Position numbers and translations under genes: made by a program. Positions 25,336-34,883 of a stretch of 64,000 nucleotides of DNA are shown one piece after another. Numbering within the stretch: the stretch's first letter is position 1; the number at the start of each line of letters is the position of its first letter. The notes beneath the pieces are model-generated. The model searched no databases. It saw nothing but the letters and a program-made list of their open reading frames with translations, and was not told where the DNA came from. The stretch comes from Marinactinospora thermotolerans DSM 45154 (GTDB lineage Bacteria; Actinomycetota; Actinomycetes; Streptosporangiales; Streptosporangiaceae): contig NZ_FUWS01000010.1 of NCBI RefSeq assembly GCF_900167435.1, forward strand, positions 213,455 to 277,454. The letters run 5' to 3'.

Positions 25336-26207
25336 GCCTGCGCTTCGGATACGGGACCAACGGTTTCGGCGACCACCGTCTCGACGACGCCCTCGCGGTC
25401 ATCGCCGACCTGGGATACGACGGTGTGGCGCTGACCCTGGACCACCCCCACCTGGACCCCTTCGACGACCATCTCGCCGCGCGCACCCGTGAACTGGGCC
25501 GCCGTCTGTCGGGCCTGGGCCTGGCCGTCGTGGTCGAGACCGGGGCCCGCTACCTGATGGACCCCTGGCGCAAGCACGAGCCCACCCTGGTCTCCGCCAC
25601 CGGCCGGGAACGGCGGGTGGAGTTGCTGCTGCGGGCGGTGCGCATCGCCGCGGAGCTGGGCGCCGAAGCCGTGTCGCTGTGGTCTGGCATCCTCCCCGCC
25701 GGAACACCCGAGCCCACCGGGTGGCGGCGGCTCCAGGAGGGACTCGGCCCCGTCCTGGACGAGGCGGCGCGGCGTGGGGTGCGGCTCGCCTTCGAACCCG
25801 AACCCGGGATGTTCGTCGACACCCTGGAGCGCGCCGTGGAACTACGGTCCCGTCTCGGTGCCCCCGAGCCGTTCGGGGTCACCCTCGACCTGGGGCACTG
25901 CGTGTGTAACGAACCGCTCGACGTCACGCGGACCGTCCACAGGGCCGGCCCGCTCCTCGCCAACGTCCAGGTGGACGACATGCGCCCGGGCGTCCATGAG
26001 CACCTGGAGCTCGGCACGGGCCAGCTCGACCTGGTGGGCGCGCTCGGCGCCCTGGTCGACGTCGGCTACACCGGGCTGGCCTCGATGGAACTGCCCCGGC
26101 ACGGTCACGCCGCCCCGACGGTGGCGGCGCGCTCGATGACGGCGCTGCGCGCGGCGCTGGCCGAGGCCCTCGAACGACGTCACCAGCGGGTGGGAGGGGC
26201 GCGATGA
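25332..26207 (+). CDS. Xylose-isomerase-like TIM-barrel enzyme of the Ebo-type operon
   Basis: 291 residues, cytoplasmic. Barrel strands and metal ligands are visible in RFGYGTNGFGDHRLDDALAV, LGYDGVALTLDHPHLDPFDD, EAVSLWSGIL, LAFEPEPGMFVDTLERAVEL, GVTLDLGHCVCN and LANVQVDDMRPGVHEHLELG. These belong to the sugar phosphate isomerase/epimerase (AP endonuclease 2) family. It overlaps the genes on both sides (GTGA, ATGA). A second, more divergent barrel of the same superfamily is encoded by the EboE gene. It likely isomerises or epimerises a sugar or cyclitol intermediate; the exact reaction is unknown. Confidence 0.88.
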   Translation: MSLRFGYGTNGFGDHRLDDALAVIADLGYDGVALTLDHPHLDPFDDHLAARTRELGRRLSGLGLAVVVETGARYLMDPWRKHEPTLVSATGRERRVELLLRAVRIAAELGAEAVSLWSGILPAGTPEPTGWRRLQEGLGPVLDEAARRGVRLAFEPEPGMFVDTLERAVELRSRLGAPEPFGVTLDLGHCVCNEPLDVTRTVHRAGPLLANVQVDDMRPGVHEHLELGTGQLDLVGALGALVDVGYTGLASMELPRHGHAAPTVAARSMTALRAALAEALERRHQRVGGAR

Positions 26208-26935
26208 GCGCGGAGGCCGGACATGGACCGCGCCTGCGGGACCTTCTGGCCCCGCCCGCGCGGCGGAGGCTGGACGAGCTGACCGCCGAGATCTCGGCCA
26301 CCCCCTCGGCCGTCGCGACACGCTTTCCCGCCGCGGCGCGGCTGGTCGCCCGAGGCCCCGTCCGGCCCGGCGACCCCTCGGGTCTGCTCGGACCGACCCT
26401 GGAGGATCTCGTCCGCCTGGTCCTGCTGGAGGCGCTGCGCGACGCGCTCGCCGACGTCCCCGGCCGCCTCGCGCAGGAGGTCACCGCCCTCTACCGGTTC
26501 GGCGACTCCGATGAGAAGCGCGCCGTCCTGCGCGCGCTGGACCGCCTCGACATCGGCGAGACCGCCCACGACCTGCTCGGCGACGCCCTGCGCAGCAACG
26601 ACCCGCGGTTGGTGGCCGCCGCGCTGGGCCCCGGTGGCCACCGCCATCTCGACCAGGCCGGCTGGCGGCACGGCGTGCTCAAGTGCCTCTTCCTGGAGGT
26701 CCCCCTCGCCGCGGTGCACCGGTTGGCGGAGCGGGCGGACCCCGAACTCGCCCGCATGGTCGGGGGGTTCGTCGTCGAACGGGTCGCCGCGGGACGCGGC
26801 GTCCCCGCCGACGCCTGGCGCGTGCTGGGGGACCACCCGCCGACGGTGCGCGCACTGCGCGCCGAACTGCGCTCGCCACACGCCGACCGCCGCACGGCGG
26901 CGGAGCTCGCCCTCGCCCAGCGGCGAGACGTCTGA
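26204..26935 (+). CDS. eboA: EboA domain protein
   Basis: 243 residues, all-helical, rich in Ala/Arg/Leu, with no catalytic residues recognised. It matches the EboA type in length, helical repeat pattern (VTALYRFGDSDEKRAVLRAL, LDRLDIGETAHDLLGDALRS) and the segment WRHGVLKCLFLEVPL, and by its position directly before an EboB-type TatD gene. EboA is a conserved but uncharacterised member of ebo clusters. ATG overlaps the previous stop by 4 bp. The assignment rests on both sequence and context. Confidence 0.82.
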   Translation: MSAEAGHGPRLRDLLAPPARRRLDELTAEISATPSAVATRFPAAARLVARGPVRPGDPSGLLGPTLEDLVRLVLLEALRDALADVPGRLAQEVTALYRFGDSDEKRAVLRALDRLDIGETAHDLLGDALRSNDPRLVAAALGPGGHRHLDQAGWRHGVLKCLFLEVPLAAVHRLAERADPELARMVGGFVVERVAAGRGVPADAWRVLGDHPPTVRALRAELRSPHADRRTAAELALAQRRDV

Positions 26936-26956
26936 CGTGCCTTGGGAGGAGACGGC

Positions 26957-27814
26957 ATGCGCATTTTCGACCCGCACATCCACATGACCTCACGGACCAC
27001 CGACGACTACGAGGCGATGTACTCGGCGGGGGTGCGCGCCGTCGTCGAACCGGCCTTCTGGCTGGGCCAGCCCCGCACGAACCCGGGCTCCTTCCTGGAT
27101 TACTTCGACGGCCTGGTCGGGTGGGAGCGGTTCAGGGCGGCCCGGTTCGGCATCCGCCACCACTGCGCGCTCGCCCTCAACCCCAAGGAGGCCAACGACC
27201 CGCGCTGCGCCGACGTGCTCGACGTCCTGCCGCGCTACCTGGCCAAGGACGGGGTGGTCGCCGTGGGCGAGATCGGCTTCGACTCGATGACCGCCGCCGA
27301 GGAGGAGGCGTTCGCGCGACAGCTGGACATGGCCGTGGCGGCCGACCTGCCGGTCCTGGTGCACACCCCGCACCGGGACAAGGCCGCGGGGACCCGGCGG
27401 ACCCTCGACCTGGTCGCCGCCTCCGGTATCGCGCCGGAACGCGTCCTCGTCGACCACCTCAACGAGACGACCGTGGACATCGTCGCCGCCAGCGGCTGCT
27501 GGATGGGGTTCTCGATCTACCCGGACACCAAGATGGACGAGTACCGCATGGTCCGCATCCTCGCCGAACACGGGCTGGACCGGATCCTCGTCAACTCCGC
27601 CGCCGACTGGGGGCGCAGCGACCCGCTGAAGACCGCCCGGACCGGCCGGGCGATGCTCGACCACGGATTCGACTCCGACGACGTCGACCGGGTGCTGTGG
27701 CGCAACCCGGTGGAGTTCTTCGGGCAGAGCGGCCGGCTCCTGCTCGACGACGTCGCCCCCGACACCGGGGCGACCTTCGCCGGCAACTCCGTGCTGCGCG
27801 GCGGAGGGGAGTGA
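26957..27814 (+). CDS. eboB: TatD family metal-dependent hydrolase, EboB type
   Basis: 285 residues. The amidohydrolase-fold metal ligands are all visible: HIH in FDPHIHMTSR near residue 8, Glu in GEIGFDS, His in VLVHTPHRD, His in VLVDHLNE and Asp in NSAADWG. TatD-type enzymes hydrolyse nucleic acid or other phosphoester or amide substrates, but within ebo clusters the substrate is unknown. ATG 26957 has GGGAGGAG upstream; the ATG 15 bp earlier is less well placed. It lies 21 bp after eboA and 4 bp before eboE. Confidence 0.9.
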   Translation: MRIFDPHIHMTSRTTDDYEAMYSAGVRAVVEPAFWLGQPRTNPGSFLDYFDGLVGWERFRAARFGIRHHCALALNPKEANDPRCADVLDVLPRYLAKDGVVAVGEIGFDSMTAAEEEAFARQLDMAVAADLPVLVHTPHRDKAAGTRRTLDLVAASGIAPERVLVDHLNETTVDIVAASGCWMGFSIYPDTKMDEYRMVRILAEHGLDRILVNSAADWGRSDPLKTARTGRAMLDHGFDSDDVDRVLWRNPVEFFGQSGRLLLDDVAPDTGATFAGNSVLRGGGE

Positions 27815-27818
27815 GCCG

Positions 27819-28991
27819 ATGCGGCTGCGCCACCCCGACGGCACGCTCGTGCACGTCGCCTACTGCACCAACGTCCACCCCGCCGAGGACCTCGACGGCG
27901 TCGTGGAACAGCTTCGGCGCTACGCGGCCCCGGTCCGGGCCACCCTCGGCCTTCCCCGTCTCGGGTTGGGATTGTGGCTGCCCGCTCCGCTGGCCCACCG
28001 CCTGGCCCGCGACCCCGGCGAGACCGCCCGGTTGAGGGCGGCGCTGACGGGCTCGGGGCTGGAGGTGGTGACCCTCAACGCCTTTCCCTACTCCGGGTTC
28101 CACGATCCCGTCGTTAAGGGACGGGTCTACCGCCCCGACTGGACCGAGCCCGAGCGTCTGGCCTACACCCTCGACTGCGCGCGGGTGCTCACCGAGCTCC
28201 TTCCCGACGAGGCGCGTCGCGGCAGCGTCTCCACTCTGCCGCTGGCCTGGCGCGAACCGTGGGGGCCGCGGCACGCCCGGCTCGCCGCCGCGAACCTGGA
28301 ACGGCTGGCCTCGGGACTGCGCGCGCTCGCCGCCGAGACCGGACGCCCCGTGCGCGTCGGCCTGGAGCCCGAGCCCGGGTGCCGGGTGGAGACCACCGGG
28401 GACGCCGCCAGGCTGCTCGCCGGAACCGACCACGCCCACATCGGCGTCTGCCTGGACACCTGCCACCTCGCGGTCGCCTTCGAGGAACCGGAGCGGGCCT
28501 TGAGCCGGCTCTCGGCGGCCGGTCTGCCGGTGGTCAAGGTGCAGGCCTCGGCGGCGATCCAGGCCGGCGCCCCGGACTCCCCCGCCGCCCGTTCGGCTCT
28601 GGCCTCCTTCGCTGAGGACCGGTTCCTGCACCAGGTGCGCGGGAGCACCGCGGAGGGCGTCCGCGCCTGTGACGACCTGCCCGAGGCCCTGGGGGACGGC
28701 TCAGTCCTGGACGGCGCGGAGCCGTGGCGCGTCCACTTCCACGTTCCGTTGCACCGGGAGCCGATCGCCCCATTGGAGAGCACCCGGCGGCACTTGGAGC
28801 AGACCCTCTCGGCCTTGTTCGGGGGCGGTACCGCCGTCACCGACCACCTGGAGGTCGAGACCTACACCTGGTCGGTGCTGCCCGAACGGCAACGCCCCCG
28901 CGACGCCCGGGGGCTGGTCGACGGCCTGGCCGGGGAGCTCGCCTGGGTGCGTGACCGGCTCGTCGGACTCGGACTGAAGGAGGAGACGTGA
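27819..28991 (+). CDS. eboE: Metabolite traffic protein EboE
   Basis: 390 residues of the EboE type, a divergent xylose-isomerase-like barrel. Diagnostic stretches are VAYCTNVHPAEDLDG at the start, LNAFPYSGFHDPVVKGRVYR near residue 87, GLEPEPGCRVETTGD, HIGVCLDTCHLAVAFE and VHFHVPLH. The protein is required with the other ebo genes in cyanobacteria for movement of a scytonemin precursor to the periplasm; no direct reaction is known. Its stop overlaps the GTG of the phosphodiesterase gene by 4 bp. Confidence 0.92.
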   Translation: MRLRHPDGTLVHVAYCTNVHPAEDLDGVVEQLRRYAAPVRATLGLPRLGLGLWLPAPLAHRLARDPGETARLRAALTGSGLEVVTLNAFPYSGFHDPVVKGRVYRPDWTEPERLAYTLDCARVLTELLPDEARRGSVSTLPLAWREPWGPRHARLAAANLERLASGLRALAAETGRPVRVGLEPEPGCRVETTGDAARLLAGTDHAHIGVCLDTCHLAVAFEEPERALSRLSAAGLPVVKVQASAAIQAGAPDSPAARSALASFAEDRFLHQVRGSTAEGVRACDDLPEALGDGSVLDGAEPWRVHFHVPLHREPIAPLESTRRHLEQTLSALFGGGTAVTDHLEVETYTWSVLPERQRPRDARGLVDGLAGELAWVRDRLVGLGLKEET

Positions 28992-30367
28992 CCCGGCTGT
29001 TGGTGATCGACGTCGTCGGGCTGACCCCGGCCCTGCTGGAACACGCGCCACGGCTGAGCGCCCTGGCGGCGGAGGGGTGGAGCGCCCCTCTGAACACGGT
29101 GCTGCCGGCCGTGACCTGCTCCGTGCAGTCGACCTTCCTGACCGGTGGCCTCCCCCGCGACCACGGGATCGTCGGCAACGGATGGTACTTCCGCGACGTG
29201 GGAGAGGTCCATCTGTGGCGCCAGCACAACCGCCTGGTCGGCGGCGAGAAGGTGTGGGAGACCGCGCGCCGGCACCGGCCGGACTTCCGCACGGCGAACG
29301 TGTGCTGGTGGTACGCGATGGGCGCGTCCACCGACTGGACCGTGACCCCCCGGCCGGTCTACCACGCCGACGGCCGCAAGTCCCCCGACTGCTACGCCCG
29401 GCCGGCCCGTCTCCACGAGGAGCTGACCCGGGACCTGGGGCCCTTCCCGCTCTTCCAGTACTGGGGGCCGACCGCGTCGCTGCGCTCGACCGAATGGATC
29501 GTGGCCGCCACCCGGCGCCTTCTGCCCCAGGCCGACCTCACCCTGTGCTACATCCCGCACCTCGACTACGACCTCCAGCGCCACGGCCCCCACGGCCCCG
29601 AGGCGATCGCGGCGGTACGCGCCGTGGACGCGGCGCTGTCCCCCCTACTGGAGGACGCGCGGCGGCTCGGCGCGACCGTGGTGGCGCTCAGCGAGTACGG
29701 GATCACCCCCGCGTCGCATCCCGTGCACGTCAACCGGGCGTTGCGCGAGGCGGGACTCCTGGAGGTCTACACCCAGCACGGCATGGAGTACCTGGACCCC
29801 TGGGCGTCGAGGGCCTTCGCGGTCGCCGACCACCAGGTGGCGCACGTCTACGTCGCCGACCCGGCCGACCTCAGCGCGGTCGCCGATCTGTGCCGCGCCC
29901 TCCCGGGGGTGGACCTGGTGCTGGACCGCGCGGACCAGGCGGCCCACGGCCTGGACCACGAACGGTCGGGGGAGCTGGTGCTGGTCGCCGAGCCGGAGGC
30001 CTGGTTCACCTACTACTACTGGTTGCGGGACGAGCGCGCCCCCGACTTCGCGCGCGGGGTGGAGATCCACCGCAAGCCCGGTTACGATCCCGCCGAACTG
30101 TTCCTGGACCCCGCCGACCGGACGGCGCGGATCCGGGCGGGTATGGGGCTCGTCCGCAAGAAGCTGGGGCTGCGGTACGCGATGGACGTGGTTCCGCTCG
30201 ACCCCGGTTGCGTCCGGGGAACCCACGGGCGGCTGCCGCAGGACCCCGCGCACGGACCGGTGCTGATCTGCGGGGACGGGTCCACGGCCCGCGCCGGGAT
30301 GGCCGCGACCGAGGTACGCGACCTACTGCTGGAGCTGGCCGGGATACCGGTAGCGGCCTCCGCCTGA
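28988..30367 (+). CDS. eboF: Alkaline-phosphatase-superfamily phosphodiesterase, EboF type
   Basis: 459 residues, related to nucleotide pyrophosphatase/phosphodiesterases. The first metal Asp is in LLVIDVVGLTP, the Thr nucleophile in LPAVTCSVQSTFLTGG near residue 42, and the second-site Asp/His in YIPHLDYDLQRHG near residue 190. The usual DH pair is replaced by Glu-Tyr in ALSEYGITP, a feature I believe is shared by the Ebo branch. No signal peptide is obvious, so it acts in the cytoplasm unless exported otherwise. Last gene of the operon, followed 3 bp later by a strong hairpin. Confidence 0.88.
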   Translation: MTRLLVIDVVGLTPALLEHAPRLSALAAEGWSAPLNTVLPAVTCSVQSTFLTGGLPRDHGIVGNGWYFRDVGEVHLWRQHNRLVGGEKVWETARRHRPDFRTANVCWWYAMGASTDWTVTPRPVYHADGRKSPDCYARPARLHEELTRDLGPFPLFQYWGPTASLRSTEWIVAATRRLLPQADLTLCYIPHLDYDLQRHGPHGPEAIAAVRAVDAALSPLLEDARRLGATVVALSEYGITPASHPVHVNRALREAGLLEVYTQHGMEYLDPWASRAFAVADHQVAHVYVADPADLSAVADLCRALPGVDLVLDRADQAAHGLDHERSGELVLVAEPEAWFTYYYWLRDERAPDFARGVEIHRKPGYDPAELFLDPADRTARIRAGMGLVRKKLGLRYAMDVVPLDPGCVRGTHGRLPQDPAHGPVLICGDGSTARAGMAATEVRDLLLELAGIPVAASA

Positions 30368-30369
30368 GA

Positions 30370-30399
30370 GGCGGGCCCACAAGCGTCTTCGGGCCCGCC
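30370..30399. terminator. Bidirectional terminator between Ebo-type operon and proA
   Basis: 9-bp GGCGGGCCC stem with a 12-nt loop, placed directly after the phosphodiesterase stop and before the convergent proA stop. Confidence 0.75.
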
Positions 30400-30413
30400 C
30401 ACGATCATCCGGC

Positions 30414-31670
30414 TCAGCGCACGTGCCCGTCGCCGGTGATCACGTACTTGGTGGAGGTCATCTCCGGCAGCCCCATGGGGCCACGGGCGTGGAGCTTCTG
30501 GGTGGAGATGCCGATCTCGGCACCGAACCCGAACTCGCCGCCGTCGGTGAAACGCGTGGAGGCGTTGACCATGACGGCGGTGGAGTCGACCCGTTCCACG
30601 AAACGCCGCGCGGCCGACTGGGAGTCGGTCACGATCGCCTCGGTGTGGGCGGTGGAGTAGCGCCGGATGTGGTCGACCGCCTCGTCGAGGGAGTCGACGA
30701 CCTTGACCGCGAGGTCCAGGGACAGGTACTCGGTCGCCCAGTCGTCCTCGGTCGCCGGCACCACGTCGGCGTCGTAGGAGCGGGTCCGCTCGTCACCGTG
30801 GACGGTGACGCCGAGGTCCTTGAGTTCGGCCAGGACGGCCGGAAGGAAACGGTCGGCGATGGCGGAGTGGACCAGCAGGGTCTCGGCGGTGTTGCAGGTG
30901 GAGCAGCGGTGGGTCTTGGAGTTGACGGCGATGGCCACCGCCTTGCCCAGGTCGGCGGCCTCATCGACGTAGACGTGGCAGTTGCCCTCGCCCGTCTCGA
31001 TGACGGGCACCGTGGACTCGCGCACGACGGTCTGGATGAGTGAGCCGCCGCCGCGGGGGATCAGCACGTCGACCAGGCCGCGCGCCCGCATCAGGGCTTG
31101 GGCGGAGTCACGCCCGGTACCGGGGACCAGCTGGACCGCGTCGACCGGCACCCCGGTGCCCTCCAGCGCTTCGCGGAGGACCCGCACGATGGCGGTGTTG
31201 GAGGCGTAGGCCGAGGAGGAGCCCCGCAGCAACGCCGCGTTGCCGCTCTTCAGGCAGAGCGCGGCGGCGTCGACGGTGACGTTGGGACGCCCCTCGTAGA
31301 TGATGCCGATGACGCCGAGGGGAACCCGGATCTGGCGCAGTTCCAGACCGTTGGGCAGGGTCCGACCGCGTACGACCTCGCCCACCGGGTCGGGGAGTTC
31401 GGCGATCGCGCGCACGGCGTCGGCGATGGCCTCGATCCGCCGCGGGGTGAGCGCGAGCCGGTCGATCATGGCCTCGGCCGCACCGGACTCGCGCGCGCGG
31501 GTGATGTCCTCGGCGTTGGCCGCGACGATCTCGTCGACCTGTTTGACCAGCGCCTCGGCCATGGCCAGCAGCGCGGCGTCCTTGACCGCCCTGCTGAGCG
31601 GGGCGAGGTCGACGGCGGCGTCCTTGGCGCGCCGCGCGACCGCGTGGACATCCCGCTCGATGTCGCTCAT
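30414..31670 (-). CDS. proA: Gamma-glutamyl phosphate reductase
   Basis: 418 residues. It reduces glutamate 5-phosphate to glutamate semialdehyde with NADPH, the second step of proline synthesis. Visible signatures: [20 protein letters not shown] near residue 113, the catalytic Cys in [16 protein letters not shown] near 265, and [22 protein letters not shown] end motif with [12 protein letters not shown] 31670 is chosen from the family N-terminus. It lies 160 bp downstream of proB on the same strand. Confidence 0.97.
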   Translation of the reverse strand: MSDIERDVHAVARRAKDAAVDLAPLSRAVKDAALLAMAEALVKQVDEIVAANAEDITRARESGAAEAMIDRLALTPRRIEAIADAVRAIAELPDPVGEVVRGRTLPNGLELRQIRVPLGVIGIIYEGRPNVTVDAAALCLKSGNAALLRGSSSAYASNTAIVRVLREALEGTGVPVDAVQLVPGTGRDSAQALMRARGLVDVLIPRGGGSLIQTVVRESTVPVIETGEGNCHVYVDEAADLGKAVAIAVNSKTHRCSTCNTAETLLVHSAIADRFLPAVLAELKDLGVTVHGDERTRSYDADVVPATEDDWATEYLSLDLAVKVVDSLDEAVDHIRRYSTAHTEAIVTDSQSAARRFVERVDSTAVMVNASTRFTDGGEFGFGAEIGISTQKLHARGPMGLPEMTSTKYVITGDGHVR

Positions 31671-31830
31671 GTGAGTTCTCCGCTCTCTTCCCTTGGAGCC
31701 CAGCGCCGATGGACGAGGACCTCCGAAACGGAGGGGTCTCCCCGCAGACCCCGGTGACAGCACGATATAGCGCCGCCCTTTCGGCGCCCAGGCTTTTGCC
31801 CGACCCTCGCGGACGCCGGGGTCCCCTCGT

Positions 31831-32949
31831 TCACGCCTTGATCAGCACCAGATCGTCCCTGTGGACGATCTCACGTTCGTACTCGGCGCCCATCTCGCGG
31901 GCCAGCCAGCGTGTGGAGCGCCCCATCAGGTCGGGGATCTCGGTGGAGTCGTAGTTCACCAGGCCGCGTGCCACGATCCGGCCGTCCTCGTCGCGCAGGT
32001 CCACCGGGTCGCCCGCGCCGAACTCCCCCTCGACCCTGACCACCCCGGCCGGCAGCAGCGAGGCGTGCTCGTCCACCACCGCCCGCACGGCTCCGGGGTC
32101 CAAGACGACGCTGCCGCGCCCAGCGGTCGCGTGGGCCAGCCAGAGCTGCCGGGTGGAGGGGCGACGCCGGCGCACCGGGGAGAACAGCGTGCCGACCGGC
32201 TCCCCCTCCAGCGCGGCGCGGGCGTTGGCCGCGGAGGTGAGAACCGTGGGAACGCCGGCCTGCGTGGCGATGCGCGCCGACTCGACCTTGGTGACCATGC
32301 CCCCGGTGCCGACCCCGCGCTTGCCGGTCCCGCCGATGTCGACGCCCTCAAGGTCGGCGGGACCGCGCACCTCCGCGATCCGGCTGGTGCCGGGCAGGCT
32401 CGGGTTGCCGTCGTAGAGCGCGTCGACGTCGGAGAGCAGCAGCAGCGCCTCGGCCCGGAGCAGGTGCGCGACCAGCGCGGCCAGGCGGTCGTTGTCGCCG
32501 AAGCGGATCTCGTGCGTGGCCACCGTGTCGTTCTCGTTGACGATGGGCACCGCTCCGATGTCGAGCAGGCGGGTCAGCGTGCGCTGGGCGTTGCGGTACT
32601 GCACCCGGCGCGTCATGTCCTCGGCGGTGAGCAGGATCTGCGCCGCGGTCAGCCCGTGTCTGGCGAAGGCCGCGGTGTAGTGGGCCACCAGCAGCCCCTG
32701 GCCGACGCTCGCCGCGGCCTGCTGTGTGGCGAGGTCCTGGGGCCGACGGGACAGCCCCAGGGGGGTCAGTCCCGCCGCGACCGCGCCCGAGGAGACCAGG
32801 ATGACCTCGATCCCCTGGGCCCGGCGCGCCGCGAGGACGTCGGCGAGCTCGCCGATGCGCTCCCGGTCGATGTGACCGTCCGGTGTGGTCAGCGACGACG
32901 ATCCGACCTTGACGACGACGCGGCGGGCCTGCGCCATGACCTCCCGCAC
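31831..32949 (-). CDS. proB: Glutamate 5-kinase
   Basis: About 372 residues. It phosphorylates glutamate in the first step of proline synthesis. The amino-acid kinase domain is at the N-terminus ([62 protein letters not shown]) and a PUA domain at the C-terminus ([20 protein letters not shown]). The GTG at 32949 gives the usual family length; an in-frame ATG at 32937 and another at 33021 are possible. Downstream of obgE by about 145 bp, so probably part of the rplU-rpmA-obgE-proB-proA series. Confidence 0.96.
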   Translation of the reverse strand: MREVMAQARRVVVKVGSSSLTTPDGHIDRERIGELADVLAARRAQGIEVILVSSGAVAAGLTPLGLSRRPQDLATQQAAASVGQGLLVAHYTAAFARHGLTAAQILLTAEDMTRRVQYRNAQRTLTRLLDIGAVPIVNENDTVATHEIRFGDNDRLAALVAHLLRAEALLLLSDVDALYDGNPSLPGTSRIAEVRGPADLEGVDIGGTGKRGVGTGGMVTKVESARIATQAGVPTVLTSAANARAALEGEPVGTLFSPVRRRRPSTRQLWLAHATAGRGSVVLDPGAVRAVVDEHASLLPAGVVRVEGEFGAGDPVDLRDEDGRIVARGLVNYDSTEIPDLMGRSTRWLAREMGAEYEREIVHRDDLVLIKA

Positions 32950-33094
32950 CGGCTCGACCTGTCCGTCGACGACCCCGGTCGCCCCTTCAGACTGTGCGCT
33001 GTACACGTCCCTCGTTCCCATCTGCGTGTCAGGACCCCGGTCCGCGACGCGATCGGGGCGATTCGATGGCTGACGTCAGGGCCCGCGCGACGGG

Positions 33095-34459
33095 TCAGCC
33101 CAGCCGGGAGTCGGTTCCGCGCGGACCGATCGGAGTGCTCTCGCTGTCGATGGTCGGGTCCCAGTCGAACACCACGGAGTCCTCCTCGGTCCCGATGTAC
33201 ACCTCGGCCCCGATGGTGGCGCCGGCCTTGGCCAGCGCCTCCTCGATGCCCAGACGGTTGAGTCGATCGGCAAGATAGCCGACCGCCTCGTCGTTGGAGA
33301 AGTCGGTCTGGCGGACCCAGCGCGCCGGCTTGTCCCCGCGGACCCGGAAGGTGTTGTCCCCCAGGGGGACGACCTCGAAGGGCACCTCGCCGATCTCGCG
33401 CGGCCGCAGCACGATGCGGGTGGCTTCGGGCGCGGGGCGGGCGGCGCGTGCCGCCGCGACCTGCTCGGCCATGGCGAAGGAGAGTTCGCGCAGCCCCTCG
33501 CGGGAGGCCGCCGAGACCTCGATGACCTTGAATCCGCGCTCTTCGAGCATGGGACGGACGAAGTCGGCGAGCTCGCGGCCGTCGGGCACGTCGATCTTGT
33601 TCAGCGCCACGATGCGGGGCCGGTCGGAGAGGTCGGTGCCGGTGAGCCCGGCGTAGGCGATGAGCTCGGCCTCGATGACCTCGAGGTCGCTGACGGGGTC
33701 GCGTCCCTGCTCGTAGGTCGCGCAGTCGAGCACGTGGACCAGGGTGGAGCAGCGCTCGATGTGGCGGAGGAAGTCCAGTCCGAGTCCCTTCCCCTCGCTC
33801 GCTCCGGGAATGAGCCCGGGGACGTCGGCGACGACGAACTGGGTGGCCCCCGCCTCGACCACGCCCAGGTTGGGAACCAGCGTGGTGAAGGGGTAGTCGG
33901 CGATCTTCGGGCGGGCCGCCGAGAGCGCGGCGATCAGGGAGGACTTGCCCGCGCTGGGAAATCCGACCAGCCCGACGTCGGCGATGGTCTTCAGTTCCAG
34001 CCGGACGTCGATCTCTTCGCCGGCCTCGCCTTTCAGCGCGAACCCGGGCGCCTTGCGCCGGGGGGAGGCGAGCGCGGCGTTGCCCAGTCCCCCGCTGCCG
34101 CCCTGGGCGATGACCAGGCGTGTGCCGACCCCCACGAGGTCGGCGATGACCTCGCCGTCCATGCTGGTGACCACCGTGCCGTCGGGGACCGGTAGCACCA
34201 GCTCGGCCCCGTTGGCGCCGGCCCGGTGTCCGCCCTGTCCCGGCGTGCCGTTTCCGGCCTTGCGGTGCGGACGGCGCTGGTACTCCAGCAGCGTGGCGGT
34301 GTTGGCGTCGACCTCCAGCACGACGTCGCCGCCTCTGCCGCCGTTTCCGCCGTCGGGTCCTCCCAGCGGCTTGAACTTCTCGCGGTGTACGGAGGCACAG
34401 CCGTGCCCGCCGTCACCGGCCTTGATGTGCAAGACCGCTTCGTCGACGAAGTCCGGCAT
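33095..34459 (-). CDS. obgE: GTPase Obg/CgtA
   Basis: 454 residues with the three Obg domains: the glycine-rich N-terminal fold ([30 protein letters not shown]), the GTPase core with G1 GFPSAGKSS near residue 169, G3 DVPGL and G4 NKID, and a C-terminal OCT domain ([20 protein letters not shown]). Obg acts in 50S maturation and, in actinobacteria, in the onset of differentiation. It follows rplU and rpmA as in nearly all bacteria, separated from rpmA by a hairpin. Confidence 0.98.
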   Translation of the reverse strand: MPDFVDEAVLHIKAGDGGHGCASVHREKFKPLGGPDGGNGGRGGDVVLEVDANTATLLEYQRRPHRKAGNGTPGQGGHRAGANGAELVLPVPDGTVVTSMDGEVIADLVGVGTRLVIAQGGSGGLGNAALASPRRKAPGFALKGEAGEEIDVRLELKTIADVGLVGFPSAGKSSLIAALSAARPKIADYPFTTLVPNLGVVEAGATQFVVADVPGLIPGASEGKGLGLDFLRHIERCSTLVHVLDCATYEQGRDPVSDLEVIEAELIAYAGLTGTDLSDRPRIVALNKIDVPDGRELADFVRPMLEERGFKVIEVSAASREGLRELSFAMAEQVAAARAARPAPEATRIVLRPREIGEVPFEVVPLGDNTFRVRGDKPARWVRQTDFSNDEAVGYLADRLNRLGIEEALAKAGATIGAEVYIGTEEDSVVFDWDPTIDSESTPIGPRGTDSRLG

Positions 34460-34549
34460 GTCTCTCCTCCTACTGCTTGTCCCGCTGTCCCCGGTCTTCC
34501 GGGGGCGTTCCCCGCGCCGAGCGGGCGGTGGTGGTGCCAGAACGCAGGA

Positions 34550-34576
34550 AGGGCGGGCCAGTGCCTGGCCCGCCCT
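34550..34576 (-). terminator. Hairpin between rpmA and obgE
   Basis: Perfect 11-bp stem (AGGGCGGGCCA) with a 5-nt loop, 35 bp past the rpmA stop. It probably ends or attenuates the ribosomal protein transcript. Confidence 0.7.
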
Positions 34577-34610
34577 CCGCTACGAGGCAATACGTCGCGT
34601 CGCGCCGGCC

Positions 34611-34871
34611 TTACTGGGCCGGGGTCGGGACGATGTTCACGGCCTTGCGGCCACGACGGGTGCCGAACTGCACCTGGCCCTCGACGAGCGCGAACAGGGT
34701 GTCGTCACCGCCACGGCCGACGTTGTCGCCCGGGTGGAAGTGGGTACCCCGCTGGCGGACGAGGATCTCGCCGGCCTTGACGCTCTGGCCGCCGAACCGC
34801 TTGACACCGAGCCGCTTGGCGTTGGAGTCGCGCCCGTTACGGCTGGACGATGCGCCCTTCTTGTGTGCCAT
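34611..34871 (-). CDS. rpmA: 50S ribosomal protein L27
   Basis: 86 residues. It begins [20 protein letters not shown], with the classic L27 N-terminus that reaches the peptidyl transferase centre, and contains [23 protein letters not shown] and [10 protein letters not shown]. No N-terminal cleavage extension as in Firmicutes is present. It lies 12 bp after rplU in a tight ribosomal operon and is full length for the family. Confidence 0.98.
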   Translation of the reverse strand: MAHKKGASSSRNGRDSNAKRLGVKRFGGQSVKAGEILVRQRGTHFHPGDNVGRGGDDTLFALVEGQVQFGTRRGRKAVNIVPTPAQ

Positions 34872-34883
34872 GTCGAGCTCCTC

